NCBI GenBank assembly: GCA_050246635.1
Contig: JBFWVR010000004.1
Location: 186,001 to 250,000, forward strand
Direction of reading: 5' to 3'
Source of the DNA: JBFWVR01 sp050246635
Lineage (GTDB): Bacteria > Acidobacteriota > Vicinamibacteria > Vicinamibacterales > UBA2999
Length of the DNA: 64,000 nt
In this document: in pieces, positions 26,730 through 34,796 of the stretch
Layout of the letters: each line of letters starts with the position of its first letter
How positions within the stretch are numbered: position 1 is the first letter of the stretch
The notes under the pieces: generated by a model
Database searches by the model: none
What the model was told of the DNA's origin: nothing
What the model saw: only the letters and a program-made list of their open reading frames with translations
Translations under genes and position numbers: made by a program

Positions 26730-26918
26730 GTGACCGACCGCGTCAGAGCAGCCGTGGACGAACTGTCCCGGACGATTCGTGAAATCCGCGAGTCCAGCGG
26801 ACCTGCCGTCGTTCGTCGTCAGGACGGCGACTTCTTTGCCTTCTCCACGCCGGGAGGCTCGCCAGGTCCCGTTCCGGCGGAGCCGCTCGCGCCGCACCCC
26901 GAGCGCAAACGGGAGTAG
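26730..26918 (+). CDS. Small hypothetical protein (62 aa)
   Basis: GTG start at 26730, 8-9 bp downstream of a strong AAAAGGAGG ribosome-binding site. The N-terminal half is one amphipathic helix (RAAVDELSRTIREIRESSG); the C-terminal half is Pro/Gly-rich and likely disordered. No family is recognised. It precedes the orphan Phd gene by 77 bp in the same direction. The strong RBS is the main reason to accept it. Confidence 0.45.
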   Translation: MTDRVRAAVDELSRTIREIRESSGPAVVRRQDGDFFAFSTPGGSPGPVPAEPLAPHPERKRE

Positions 26919-26995
26919 GTCGCGGCGTCCCGCACGGTGCTCACGCAGCATGCGCCGCCCCTGACCGCCCCTTCGCCCCAACCAGAGGCCGCATC

Positions 26996-27247
26996 ATGGC
27001 CAATCGTACCGTCAGCATTCGCGAGGCGAAGACCCGCCTGTCCCGGCTGGTTGACGAGGTGCGGAACGGCGAAGAGATCGTCATCACGAAGGCTGGGCGC
27101 CCGGCGGCGCGCCTGGTGCCGCTCGTGACGCTTGCGCAGGAACGCCGCCTGGGGGCGCTCGAGGGGCAGTTCACGGTGCCGTCGGATCTCGACGCGGCGC
27201 TGCCGGACGACGTGCGCGAAGAGTTTGAGGGACGGCGCGGCCGGTGA
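26996..27247 (+). CDS. Orphan Phd/YefM-family antitoxin
   Basis: An 83-residue Phd/YefM antitoxin. The N-terminal DNA-binding fold (MANRTVSIREAKTRLSRLVD) and the KAGRPAARLVPL block are typical; the C-terminal part (DLDAALPDDVREEFEGRRGR) is the toxin-binding tail seen in antitoxins paired with PIN-domain VapC toxins. Normally the toxin gene overlaps or follows within a few bases. Here a nested palindrome pair starts 7 bp after the stop and no toxin frame follows, so the antitoxin is an orphan. It may still repress its own promoter. Confidence 0.8.
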   Translation: MANRTVSIREAKTRLSRLVDEVRNGEEIVITKAGRPAARLVPLVTLAQERRLGALEGQFTVPSDLDAALPDDVREEFEGRRGR

Positions 27248-27254
27248 CTTGCAG

Positions 27255-27316
27255 GAAATGGGGACAGTCCCCTTTTCAGAGGCTTCGCTGACGAAAAGGG
27301 GACAGTCCCCATTTCC
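27255..27316. repeat. Nested palindrome pair (GGGGACAGTCCCC)
   Basis: Unit one is GAAATGGGGACAGTCCCCTTTTC; unit two, 15 bp later, is GAAAAGGGGACAGTCCCCATTTC, i.e. nearly the reverse complement of unit one. Each unit is palindromic and the pair is palindromic as a whole, so it could form two small hairpins or one long one. It sits directly behind the orphan antitoxin gene. Confidence 0.9.
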
Positions 27317-27322
27317 TGGTGT

Positions 27323-27480
27323 GACCTCGCCTGACACGGCGCGCCGGTAAACTGGCTCGGTCATGCAGCGCGTCCACGGCGGGCTCGTTCTCTCGGAAAC
27401 CGGTGTCTCCTCGTTCCTGTCGTGCCGGCACCGCACCGGCCTCGATATGCCTGTCGCGAACGCGAGCCTGCGGCCGCTGA
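27323..27480 (+). pseudogene. Duplicated 5' fragment of the RecB-like nuclease/helicase gene
   Basis: About 155 bp match the region 31069-31228: the upstream block TGACCTCGCCTGACACG, the promoter-like CGCCGGTAAACTGGCTC, then ATG at 27363 and the first ~37 codons (LSCRHRTGLDM is shared). The fragment ends within a further ten codons (stop at 27506). It is a truncated copy, 3.7 kb upstream of the complete gene and in the same direction. Its divergence (about one base in five in the coding part) shows that the copy is not recent. Confidence 0.75.
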
Positions 27481-27533
27481 GCTCGGGTGTGTCCGCGGGC
27501 TCTTGACCTACGCAATCTGCGTATAGCAAGATC

Positions 27534-27683
27534 ATGCGTGGCGTCTACTGGTGGACGGGCGGGCCGGAGTGCTGGCTCTTTGCGATCTACGACAAGGGCG
27601 AGATGGCCGACCTGACGCCAGCCCAACGCGCTGCGTTGAAGGTGCTGCTGAAAGCCGAGCTTGCCGCCAGGAGACTGTCGTGA
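27534..27683 (+). pseudogene. N-terminally truncated RelE/HigB-like toxin
   Basis: ATG 27534 to TGA 27683 encodes 49 residues. The sequence VYWWTGGPECWLFAIYDKGE followed by DLTPAQRAALKVLLKAEL is the C-terminal half of HigB/RelE-type mRNA-cleaving toxins, which are normally about 105-115 residues. The frame is closed by a TGA 30 bp before this ATG, so the N-terminal half is lost. The stop overlaps the start of the antitoxin gene (GTGA), the usual toxin-then-antitoxin layout of higBA-like loci. Confidence 0.7.
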
Positions 27684-28024
27684 GCACGAAGAAGACGCAG
27701 GCACGACAGCGGCGCTCGCGCGACCTGGCCGCGGAGCTGCGGGAAGGGTTCGGCGCGCTGGCCGAGAGCCGGGAAGGCAAACGTACACTGCGCACGCACG
27801 TCGTGGAGTACCGCCCGGCGCCAGCCGTGACGCCCGAGGAGCTCGTCCTCACTCGCGAGCGTTTGAACCTGTCCAGGGCCGTGTTTGCGGCCTACCTCCG
27901 GACGAACGTCCGGACACTCGAGAACTGGGAGCAGGGTCGCGCGCGGCCGAATGCCCAGGCCGCGCTTCTGATCAAGCTGGTGACCCGTTATCCAGACACT
28001 GTGGAGCGGCTGGCGTCGATCTAG
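27680..28024 (+). CDS. Xre/HigA-like antitoxin (HTH)
   Basis: A 114-residue protein with GTG start at 27680 coupled to the toxin remnant. The C-terminal half holds a helix-turn-helix (ERLNLSRAVFAAYLRTNVRT followed by LENWEQGRARPN), the NadS/HigA-type motif with the typical W-E-Q-G-R-x-x-P turn. The N-terminal half is Arg-rich and contains a VVEYRP strand. It would repress its own promoter and neutralise a HigB-like toxin; the matching toxin is truncated, so it is now an unpaired or domesticated regulator. A nested palindrome pair follows 15 bp after the stop. Confidence 0.8.
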   Translation: MSTKKTQARQRRSRDLAAELREGFGALAESREGKRTLRTHVVEYRPAPAVTPEELVLTRERLNLSRAVFAAYLRTNVRTLENWEQGRARPNAQAALLIKLVTRYPDTVERLASI

Positions 28025-28038
28025 GACGCGGCGAACCG

Positions 28039-28100
28039 GAAATGGGGACAGTCCCCTTTTTCATCCTCTTCGCTGGGAAAAAGGGGACAGTCCCCATTTC
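28039..28100. repeat. Nested palindrome pair (GGGGACAGTCCCC)
   Basis: GAAATGGGGACAGTCCCCTTTTT and, after 15 bp, GAAAAAGGGGACAGTCCCC plus ATTTC. This is the same nested design as 27255-27316, again directly behind an antitoxin gene. Confidence 0.9.
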
Positions 28101-28198
28101 CCACGACCTGCCTGCAAATCGCTCATAATGCACCCGTTAGCGTCGCGCGTCGGCCAGGCGCGCGGCGGGGGGCAATCATCTCCACGAGACGGCTGCGG

Positions 28199-30010
28199 AT
28201 GCCCGACTCTTCGCCACCTCCGGCGCCACGCGCCGGTACGCCGGGGTCCCTGGACGAGGCCTACGCGGTCTGCACGCCACTGCTGCTCGGTGCGCTCGGA
28301 CGGCTGGGGCGGATGGGGTATCGCGTCGACCCGGCGGAAGGGCTCGACCTCGTTCACGACTTCTTCGTCGAGGCACTGCCCGGCCTGCTCGAACGGTTCG
28401 ACGCCGCACGCGACACGCGCTTCACGACCTACGCGTACGGCGCCTTCGTCCGCTTCGCCCGCCCCCGCATCGTCCGGTTGCGGCGGTGGCGGCGCATGAC
28501 CGCGGCGCTGGACAGCATTCCGGAGCTCGCGGCAGCGCCGGCGGAACACGATGAGCCGTTCTCGGAGGCGCTGACGCACTCCATGGCAGCAGCGTTTGCC
28601 GCGCTGCCGCCGGACGCGCGACGCGCGCTGCGGATGCGCATCGTGGACGAGGCCAGCGAACGCGAGCTCGCTCGTACGCTGAAGCTCTCACGCTACGCGG
28701 TGCGGCAGCGCACCGCCGAGGCACTCGGGCGATTGGCCGTGGCAATCGGACGCGAGGACCGCATCCCCGCACCCGTCAGGCCCCTGGCCCTGCGACTCTG
28801 GCGCGACGGGCGCCCGCTGATGGCCGTCGCCCGCGAGCTCGGACTCTCACGCCAGCATGCCCACGCGGCCCACCGCGCCCTGCTGGCCTCGATCGGCGCG
28901 GCGCTCCTCGGCGACGACCAGCGGACGAAGGAGAAGCCCCACATGGCCACGACACTCTGCGAGACCTGGCAACGGGTGATGGCGCGTCCGGACGACGTCG
29001 CGGCTCTCGACGCCGTCAAGGACCGCCTCGTGGAGCTGATCGATCACGTAGACGACTGCGACGCCTGCCGGACAACCGCCGGCAAGGTGGACGAAGAGAC
29101 CGCAACGCGCGTGTACGAACGCATCGCGGATCTGTCGAGCACGATGGCTCCGGATGACTTGCAGGATCTGGAGGCGTGGGACCGCGCGCGCGCGGACGAG
29201 GACGCCCAGATCGTGGAGGCCATGGAGTCCGCGGTCCTGCCGGCGCTGCCAAAGCACCTCCTGCGACCGGCGAGCGTCCCGGCAGACGTCACCCCGCTCG
29301 AGCTGTTCCGCGCGTCGAACGCCGTGAACCTCATGACGCACGGACACGCAGTCCGCGCGCAGGGACAGCCGGTGCGCCTGTCGAAGGAAGGCGTCACAAT
29401 CGGCGACCGCGTCGCCATCCGCCCCGAGAATCTGGTGAAGGAGATCGCCCGGCACGCCGAGGTGACACCCGACGTCGCCGCTGCGCTGTTCGACTGGGTG
29501 CTCGACGCCGCGGCAACCTTCCCGCAGCTCTTCATCCACTTCGACGCGCAGGCGGAAGGCTCCGGCGTGCTGCGCATGGAACTGCTGCCGCCAGCCGACG
29601 ATGTGAACCTGCTCGAGCGGTGGGCGCCGGTCGAAGCACGCGGGTCCGCCGCGACCGTTCAGGAGGCGCTCGACGAGCTGGCCTCCGCCATGCCTGCGCT
29701 GGCCGAAGCCGCCAGCAGCCCTGTCGTCCCCGCGGAGGACCGGCGGCGCGCGGCGGATCTGATAGAGCTCGCGGGGCGGCAGCTGAAGCTCGTGCTGCCG
29801 CGTCCACCGTCTCCGCATGTCGCGCCGCCAGGCGCTGCGCCGGCGCTGGCGTCGATCCGCCTTGCGGCGGCTGCCGCTGCCGACGCCTTCCACACGATCC
29901 GCGAAGCCGCGCCGGCCGCGGCGCCGGCGGCCGAGATTGCCGAGTCGGGTGCCGCACGGGCCGAGGAGCTGGTGCGCGCGCTCGACGCACTCGAGAAGGG
30001 TGACGGCTAG
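28199..30010 (+). CDS. Sigma-70-type (ECF-like) sigma factor with a ~350-residue C-terminal extension
   Basis: A 603-residue protein. Residues ~20-95 resemble sigma region 2 (DLVHDFFVEALPGLLERFDA...FTTYAYGAFV), residues ~125-180 region 4 (ALPPDARRALRMRI, then ERELARTLKLSRYAVRQRTA), and residues ~205-230 a second HTH (AVARELGLSRQHAHAAHRAL). After a linker the last ~350 residues are not sigma-like: a helical segment with CDAC near residue 285, a mixed alpha/beta part (FPQLFIHFDAQAEGSGVLRM) and an Ala-rich helical tail. An in-frame ATG at 28943 (residue 249) has an AAGGAG site 9 bp upstream, so the C-terminal part might also be made alone. It could be a built-in anti-sigma or sensor domain. I recognise no family for the extension. 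Confidence 0.7.
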   Translation: MPDSSPPPAPRAGTPGSLDEAYAVCTPLLLGALGRLGRMGYRVDPAEGLDLVHDFFVEALPGLLERFDAARDTRFTTYAYGAFVRFARPRIVRLRRWRRMTAALDSIPELAAAPAEHDEPFSEALTHSMAAAFAALPPDARRALRMRIVDEASERELARTLKLSRYAVRQRTAEALGRLAVAIGREDRIPAPVRPLALRLWRDGRPLMAVARELGLSRQHAHAAHRALLASIGAALLGDDQRTKEKPHMATTLCETWQRVMARPDDVAALDAVKDRLVELIDHVDDCDACRTTAGKVDEETATRVYERIADLSSTMAPDDLQDLEAWDRARADEDAQIVEAMESAVLPALPKHLLRPASVPADVTPLELFRASNAVNLMTHGHAVRAQGQPVRLSKEGVTIGDRVAIRPENLVKEIARHAEVTPDVAAALFDWVLDAAATFPQLFIHFDAQAEGSGVLRMELLPPADDVNLLERWAPVEARGSAATVQEALDELASAMPALAEAASSPVVPAEDRRRAADLIELAGRQLKLVLPRPPSPHVAPPGAAPALASIRLAAAAAADAFHTIREAAPAAAPAAEIAESGAARAEELVRALDALEKGDG

Positions 30011-31023
30011 AGCCGGATCTCGAGCGACGCCATCGCGCGCTCCTTCTTCCAGAAGTCCTTGCCGAAGAGCCGGTACGCTTGCGGCGTCCACCTTACGCCA
30101 TCGTCCATCTGCTCGAGCGTGTGCACGACGAGCGTGTTCTTGGGCAGCGGTCGTCGCAGCGCATGGCCCGCCTTCTTCCACCACCGGGGCGGACGGCTGA
30201 TCTGGGTGGTCGTGCCGCATCGGATCTCCGCGACCTGCCACGCGTAGCCGCTTCGGGTGTACGTGCGCCTTGCGGTGTCGAGCGTATGGATGTGCCCCGT
30301 GAGCAGCACCCGCACGCGCGCCCATGAGATGAACTCTTGCAGCTTCGCCTGGCTCTCGGGATCGATGCGCAGTTGCGGATCGAGCGGCCGCCCATACATC
30401 GGCGAGTGATGGACCAGCAGCACGCGCAGTTCGTCCGGCGCATCCTCGCCGGGGACGATCGCCTGCTTCAATGCCTGGAGCTGCGACACGAAGCTGCCAC
30501 GCGCCAGGTATCGCGTGTGGCTCACGTCCGGCACGTCGGCGTCGGAGTCGATCGCCAGGACGACGAGCGTTCTGCCGCGGCCAAGGTCCGCCTTCCACGG
30601 CCTCGCCGGCATCGTCCCTTCCGGGAATACGTGCGCCAGCCCCGCCGGGCGTCCGACGATGCGGTAGGTGCCTGGCCAGTGGTCGTGATTGCCGGGAATG
30701 GTGCGCGAGAGGACGTCCGCGACGTCGAGGCCGATCACCTGGTCGTCCGCGGTCACGCGCGACGCGCGGAGGAAGTCCATCGCGAGGTCGAACTCCTCCG
30801 GCTTGCCGCACGCGGTGAGATCACCCGTCACGACCACGGCGACGTTGCGTCCCGAGCGTCGCTCATCGTCCATGAAGCGGGTGAGGTGGATGAGCGCGTC
30901 GTGCGAGTGCCCGAGCTGTCCGTCGAATGGCGGGAAGCCGCCGGGGGGCGGCCCTTCCCGTTCGGCGCAGGGATGTCCGAAGTGGAGATCGGAGATGTGG
31001 ACCAGCGTGAGGGGGAGGGGCAT
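30007..31023 (-). CDS. Calcineurin-like metallophosphoesterase
   Basis: A 338-residue cytosolic phosphoesterase starting at ATG 31023 (MPLPLTLVHISDLHFGH). All five metal-binding blocks are visible: DLHFGH, GDLT, GNHDH, VHHSP and GHIHTLD. This set is typical of the CpdA-like/class III phosphodiesterase group, which cleaves phosphodiester or phosphomonoester bonds with two metal ions. The substrate cannot be told. Its stop overlaps the end of the sigma factor gene (convergent), and its start is divergent from the nuclease/helicase gene with an 87-bp shared promoter region. Confidence 0.88.
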   Translation of the reverse strand: MPLPLTLVHISDLHFGHPCAEREGPPPGGFPPFDGQLGHSHDALIHLTRFMDDERRSGRNVAVVVTGDLTACGKPEEFDLAMDFLRASRVTADDQVIGLDVADVLSRTIPGNHDHWPGTYRIVGRPAGLAHVFPEGTMPARPWKADLGRGRTLVVLAIDSDADVPDVSHTRYLARGSFVSQLQALKQAIVPGEDAPDELRVLLVHHSPMYGRPLDPQLRIDPESQAKLQEFISWARVRVLLTGHIHTLDTARRTYTRSGYAWQVAEIRCGTTTQISRPPRWWKKAGHALRRPLPKNTLVVHTLEQMDDGVRWTPQAYRLFGKDFWKKERAMASLEIRL

Positions 31024-31110
31024 ACGCGCGTTATAGTCCAGCCGGGGTGCTGGAGAAAGGGCATTAGCGTGACCTCGCCTGACACGCGTCGCCGGTAAAC
31101 TGGCTCCGTC

Positions 31111-34100
31111 ATGCAGCGCGTCGACGGTCGCCTTGTCCTCTCCGCCACCGACCTTTCGTCTTTTCTTTCGTGCCGCCACCGCACCGGGCTCGACATGGCC
31201 GTGGCGGACGGGAGCCTGGCACGGCCGAAGGTGGACGACCCGTTCGTGGACGCGCTCCAGAAGAAGGGACTCGCTCACGAGACGCGGTTCGTGAACTGGC
31301 TGCGCGCGCAGGGGCTGCGCGTCGTGGACGTGCCGGACTCGGGGCGGGTGGAGGACAGGCGGGCCGCGACGCTCGAGGCGATGCGGGGCGGGGCAGACGT
31401 GATCGTCCAGGCGGCGCTCGGCGACGAGCGCTGGACGGGCTACGCCGACATCCTGCGCAAGGTGGAGCGTCCGAGCAACCTGGGCCCGTGGTCCTACGAG
31501 GCCTACGACACGAAGCTGGCCCGCGAGACGCGCGGCGGGACCATCCTGCAGCTCTGCCTCTACTCCGATCTCCTCGAGCAGGTGCAGGGCACCAGGCCTG
31601 AGCACTTCTACGTCGTCACGCCCGAGCCGCAAGCGGCGCCACAGATTGCACAGATGGCACAGATATCCGGAGCCTCGGAAGGAGCACCGGACGCAAGGCG
31701 GGCCAGTCAACCATCTGTGCTATCTGTGCCATCTGTGGCCGCGAGAGCGCCCTCCGCGTCGAGTGGGATGCCGCTCCTGGATCTTTTGGCGGATTCCCTG
31801 CCCGCATCGGTGCCCCATACCATCCATGCCTATCGGTACGCCGAGTACGCCGCGTACTACCGCATGGTGAAGGCGCAGCTGCTGGCGCTGGTGGAGCAGG
31901 ACGCGGACGCAATCCAGGCTGGCTACTATCCCGAGCCCGTCGAGGCGTGCGACATCTGCCGGTGGTGGGACCGCTGCAACCGCCGGCGACGGGACGATGA
32001 CCACCTGGCGTTCATCGCGAACATCAGCCGCGCGCAGCGCACCGAGCTCGTCGCGCACGACGTGCCCACCCTCACCGCCGCGGCGGAGATGACGCGGCCG
32101 GTCGCCTTCAAACCAGCTCGCGGCTCCGCCGAGACCTACGACCGGCTCGGCGATCAGGCCGGCCTGCAACACCAGCAACGCACCACGCACGAACCCTGCT
32201 GGAAGCTCCTGCCCGTCCAGGACGATGAGGCGGCCGAGCGGGAGGGCGCGGCAGGGCTGCGGCGCTTGCCCGAGCCGTCGGGTAACGACGTGTTCCTGGA
32301 TCTCGAAGGCGCACGTTTCGCGAGGGAAGGCGGGCGCGAGTACCTCTTCGGGCTCTGGACGAACGGGGAATACCGTTCCTGGTTCGCGACGACCGACGCG
32401 GAAGAGCAGGCGGCGTTCGAGGCGGTTATGGACCTGATCGCCGCGCAGATCGCCGCGGACCCCGGCGCGCACGTCTATCACTTCAACCACTACGAGCCGT
32501 CCGCGTTCAAGCGGCTCATGGGCCGCTACGCCACACGCGCCGACCAGATGGACGAGTGGCTCCGCGCCGGACGCTTCATCGACCTCCTCGCCGTCGTCCG
32601 GGAAGGGATGCGCGCGGGTGTGGAGAGCTACTCGATCAAGCAGCTCGAGCAGTACTACGGCTTCACACGCGACGTGGACCTGCGTGACGTCGTGCGCCAC
32701 CTGCAGGCCGTGGAGCTCGCGCTCGAGGCCGACGCGGCAGCCGACATCTCACCCGAGATGCGCGCGGCTGTCGAAGGCTACAACCGCGACGACTGCCGGT
32801 CGACGGCAGCGCTGCGCGACTGGCTCGAGGAACTGCGTGCCGGGGCCGTTGCGGATGGTGCTGCGGTCCCGCGTCCCGTGACGAAGGACGGCGCCCCCCG
32901 GGAAGATCTCAAGGACCTCGACCTCCAGGCGGAACTGCTCCGGACACAGTTGCTCGACGGCGTCCCTCCGGAGGCCTCGGCCCCCACGCACGAGCTCCAT
33001 TCGCGCTGGTTGCTCGCCTACCTGGTTGACTGGCACCGGCGCGAAGCGAAAGCCGAGGCCTGGGAGTACTACCGGCTCATCGAGCTTCCGGAAGAAGACC
33101 TGCTGGACGAGAAGAACGCCATCACCGGCCTGGAGCACGTGGGGCAGGTCGAAGTGGTCCTGAACAAGAGGACGGGCAAGCCGACGGGGTCGACAATCGA
33201 GCGGTATTCGTATCCGCCGCAGGAAGTGGAGATCGGACGTAAGGGCAGCCTCAAGCTGCAGAACGGGAAGTCGTTCGGCACGATTGCCGCGCACGACCGC
33301 GAGGCGCGGCTCATCGACATCAAGAGCACGTCCGACCTCAGGCCCCGGACGGTGCTGTCCACCGACTCGGTGTCGACGAAGGTATTGCAGCAGTCGGTGA
33401 TGCGCCTCGCCGAAGCCCTCGTCTGCGAAAGGCGGGAGGGCGAAGGCGGGGAGAGTGCTGGTGTCGCGCTGCTGCGCCGTCTCCCGCCACGCCTGCGCGA
33501 CGGACACCTTGCGCCGGGCGACGGTGAATCGGCCGCGGATCAGGCTGTGCGCGTGGTGCAGACACTCGATCGCACCGTGCTCCCGATCCAGGGACCACCT
33601 GGCGCCGGCAAGACCTACGCTGGCGCGCACATGATCGCGGCGCTCGTCGCGGCGGGACTGAAGGTCGGTGTGACGGCGAACAGCCACAAGGTGATCGTCA
33701 ACCTGCTCCAGGACGTCCTCGCGCACGCGGACACCGCCGCCGGCGTACGCGTCGGCCGCAAACCCTCGGAGTCAGACGAGGGCGAGGAGGCTGGCGTCCG
33801 GCACTACCGCTCCAATGACGACGCCCTGGCAGCGTTGGCGTCGGGTGAGGTGAACGTGTTCGGCGGCACGGCGTGGTTGTGGGCCGACGAAAGGGCCGCC
33901 GGCGCGGTGGACGTGCTGTTCGTGGACGAGGCGGGCCAACTGTCGCTCGCGAGTGTGCTCGCCGTCTCGCAGGCCGCAAACAGCCTCGTGCTGCTCGGTG
34001 ACCCGCAGCAGTTGTCCCAGCCGTCCAAGGGCAGCCATCCGGACGGCGTCAGCGTCTCGGCGCTCGAACACGTGCTCGGCGGGCAGAAGACGATGCCCCC

Positions 34101-34740
34101 GGACCGGGGGATCTTCATGGCCGAGACGTTCCGGCTCGCGCCGAAGGTCTGCACGTTCACGTCGGAGCTCTTCTACGAAGGTCGCCTCCAGCCGAAGGCC
34201 GGTCTCGAGTGCCAGGAGCTGGCCGGGACCGATGGCCTCGACGGCGCGGGGCTGTGGTGGTGGCCGGTGGAGCACGACGGCAACCAGAACTGGTCCATGG
34301 AGGAGGTCGAGGCGACCGCGGCGCTCGTGTCGCGACTGCTCCGCGACGGCGCGCGGTGGGTGAACCAGCACGGCGCGACGGTCCCGCTCACGGCGGCGGA
34401 CCTGCGGGTGGTGTCGCCGTTCAACGCGCAGGTGAACCGGCTCAAGGAGCGCCTCGACTTCATGGAGGCGTTCGTCGGCACCGTCGACAAGTTCCAGGGG
34501 CAGACCTGCGCGGTCGTCATCTACTCGATGGCGACGTCGCGGCCGGAGGACGCGCCGAGGGGGATGGAGTTCCTCTACTCGCTCAACCGGCTCAACGTCG
34601 CGACGTCCCGCGCCAGGTGCGCCGCCATCATTGTCGGGTCGCCGCGCCTGCTCGAGCCGGAGTGCCGTACGCCGCGGCAGATGCAGCTCGCGAACGCGTT
34701 GTGCCGGTTCAGGGAGTTGGCTCGAGAAATGATGAAGTAG
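31111..34740 (+). CDS. TM0106-type RecB-like nuclease fused to a DNA2/UPF1-like SF1B helicase
   Basis: A 1209-residue protein. The N-terminal ~600 residues are a RecB/Cas4-related nuclease with an early Cys (LSCRHRTGLD), EAYDTKLAR as part of the PD-(D/E)XK core, a CDICRWWDRC cluster suggesting an Fe-S centre, and a second exonuclease-like part (VFLDLEGARF...NRDDCRST, RNase H-like). The C-terminal helicase has GPPGAGKTYAG near residue 828, VLFVDEAGQLS, LLGDPQQLSQP, TVDKFQGQ and NVATSRARC. Residues ~177-210 are a low-complexity in-frame insert made of the 9-bp CACAGATGG repeat and its inverted partner. A putative -10 (TAAACT) ends 9 bp before the ATG, suggesting a very short leader. Likely role: DNA processing or repair, or defence. 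Confidence 0.88.
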   Translation: MQRVDGRLVLSATDLSSFLSCRHRTGLDMAVADGSLARPKVDDPFVDALQKKGLAHETRFVNWLRAQGLRVVDVPDSGRVEDRRAATLEAMRGGADVIVQAALGDERWTGYADILRKVERPSNLGPWSYEAYDTKLARETRGGTILQLCLYSDLLEQVQGTRPEHFYVVTPEPQAAPQIAQMAQISGASEGAPDARRASQPSVLSVPSVAARAPSASSGMPLLDLLADSLPASVPHTIHAYRYAEYAAYYRMVKAQLLALVEQDADAIQAGYYPEPVEACDICRWWDRCNRRRRDDDHLAFIANISRAQRTELVAHDVPTLTAAAEMTRPVAFKPARGSAETYDRLGDQAGLQHQQRTTHEPCWKLLPVQDDEAAEREGAAGLRRLPEPSGNDVFLDLEGARFAREGGREYLFGLWTNGEYRSWFATTDAEEQAAFEAVMDLIAAQIAADPGAHVYHFNHYEPSAFKRLMGRYATRADQMDEWLRAGRFIDLLAVVREGMRAGVESYSIKQLEQYYGFTRDVDLRDVVRHLQAVELALEADAAADISPEMRAAVEGYNRDDCRSTAALRDWLEELRAGAVADGAAVPRPVTKDGAPREDLKDLDLQAELLRTQLLDGVPPEASAPTHELHSRWLLAYLVDWHRREAKAEAWEYYRLIELPEEDLLDEKNAITGLEHVGQVEVVLNKRTGKPTGSTIERYSYPPQEVEIGRKGSLKLQNGKSFGTIAAHDREARLIDIKSTSDLRPRTVLSTDSVSTKVLQQSVMRLAEALVCERREGEGGESAGVALLRRLPPRLRDGHLAPGDGESAADQAVRVVQTLDRTVLPIQGPPGAGKTYAGAHMIAALVAAGLKVGVTANSHKVIVNLLQDVLAHADTAAGVRVGRKPSESDEGEEAGVRHYRSNDDALAALASGEVNVFGGTAWLWADERAAGAVDVLFVDEAGQLSLASVLAVSQAANSLVLLGDPQQLSQPSKGSHPDGVSVSALEHVLGGQKTMPPDRGIFMAETFRLAPKVCTFTSELFYEGRLQPKAGLECQELAGTDGLDGAGLWWWPVEHDGNQNWSMEEVEATAALVSRLLRDGARWVNQHGATVPLTAADLRVVSPFNAQVNRLKERLDFMEAFVGTVDKFQGQTCAVVIYSMATSRPEDAPRGMEFLYSLNRLNVATSRARCAAIIVGSPRLLEPECRTPRQMQLANALCRFRELAREMMK
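31639..31740. repeat. Inverted-arm repeat element inside a coding sequence
   Basis: The left arm CCACAGATTGCACAGATGGC and the right arm ATCTGTGCTATCTGTGCCAT are inverted copies of the 9-bp CACAGATGG tandem family seen near 43.0 and 48.5 kb. About 45 bp separate the arms. The ~102-bp element keeps the reading frame and adds about 34 residues to the RecB-like domain, between VVTPEPQ and a Ser/Ala-rich linker. Confidence 0.85.
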
Positions 34741-34796
34741 GAAGGCAGAAGGCAGAAAGCCTGCGTCCGCCACGCTGACCTGCCACAATAGGAGCC

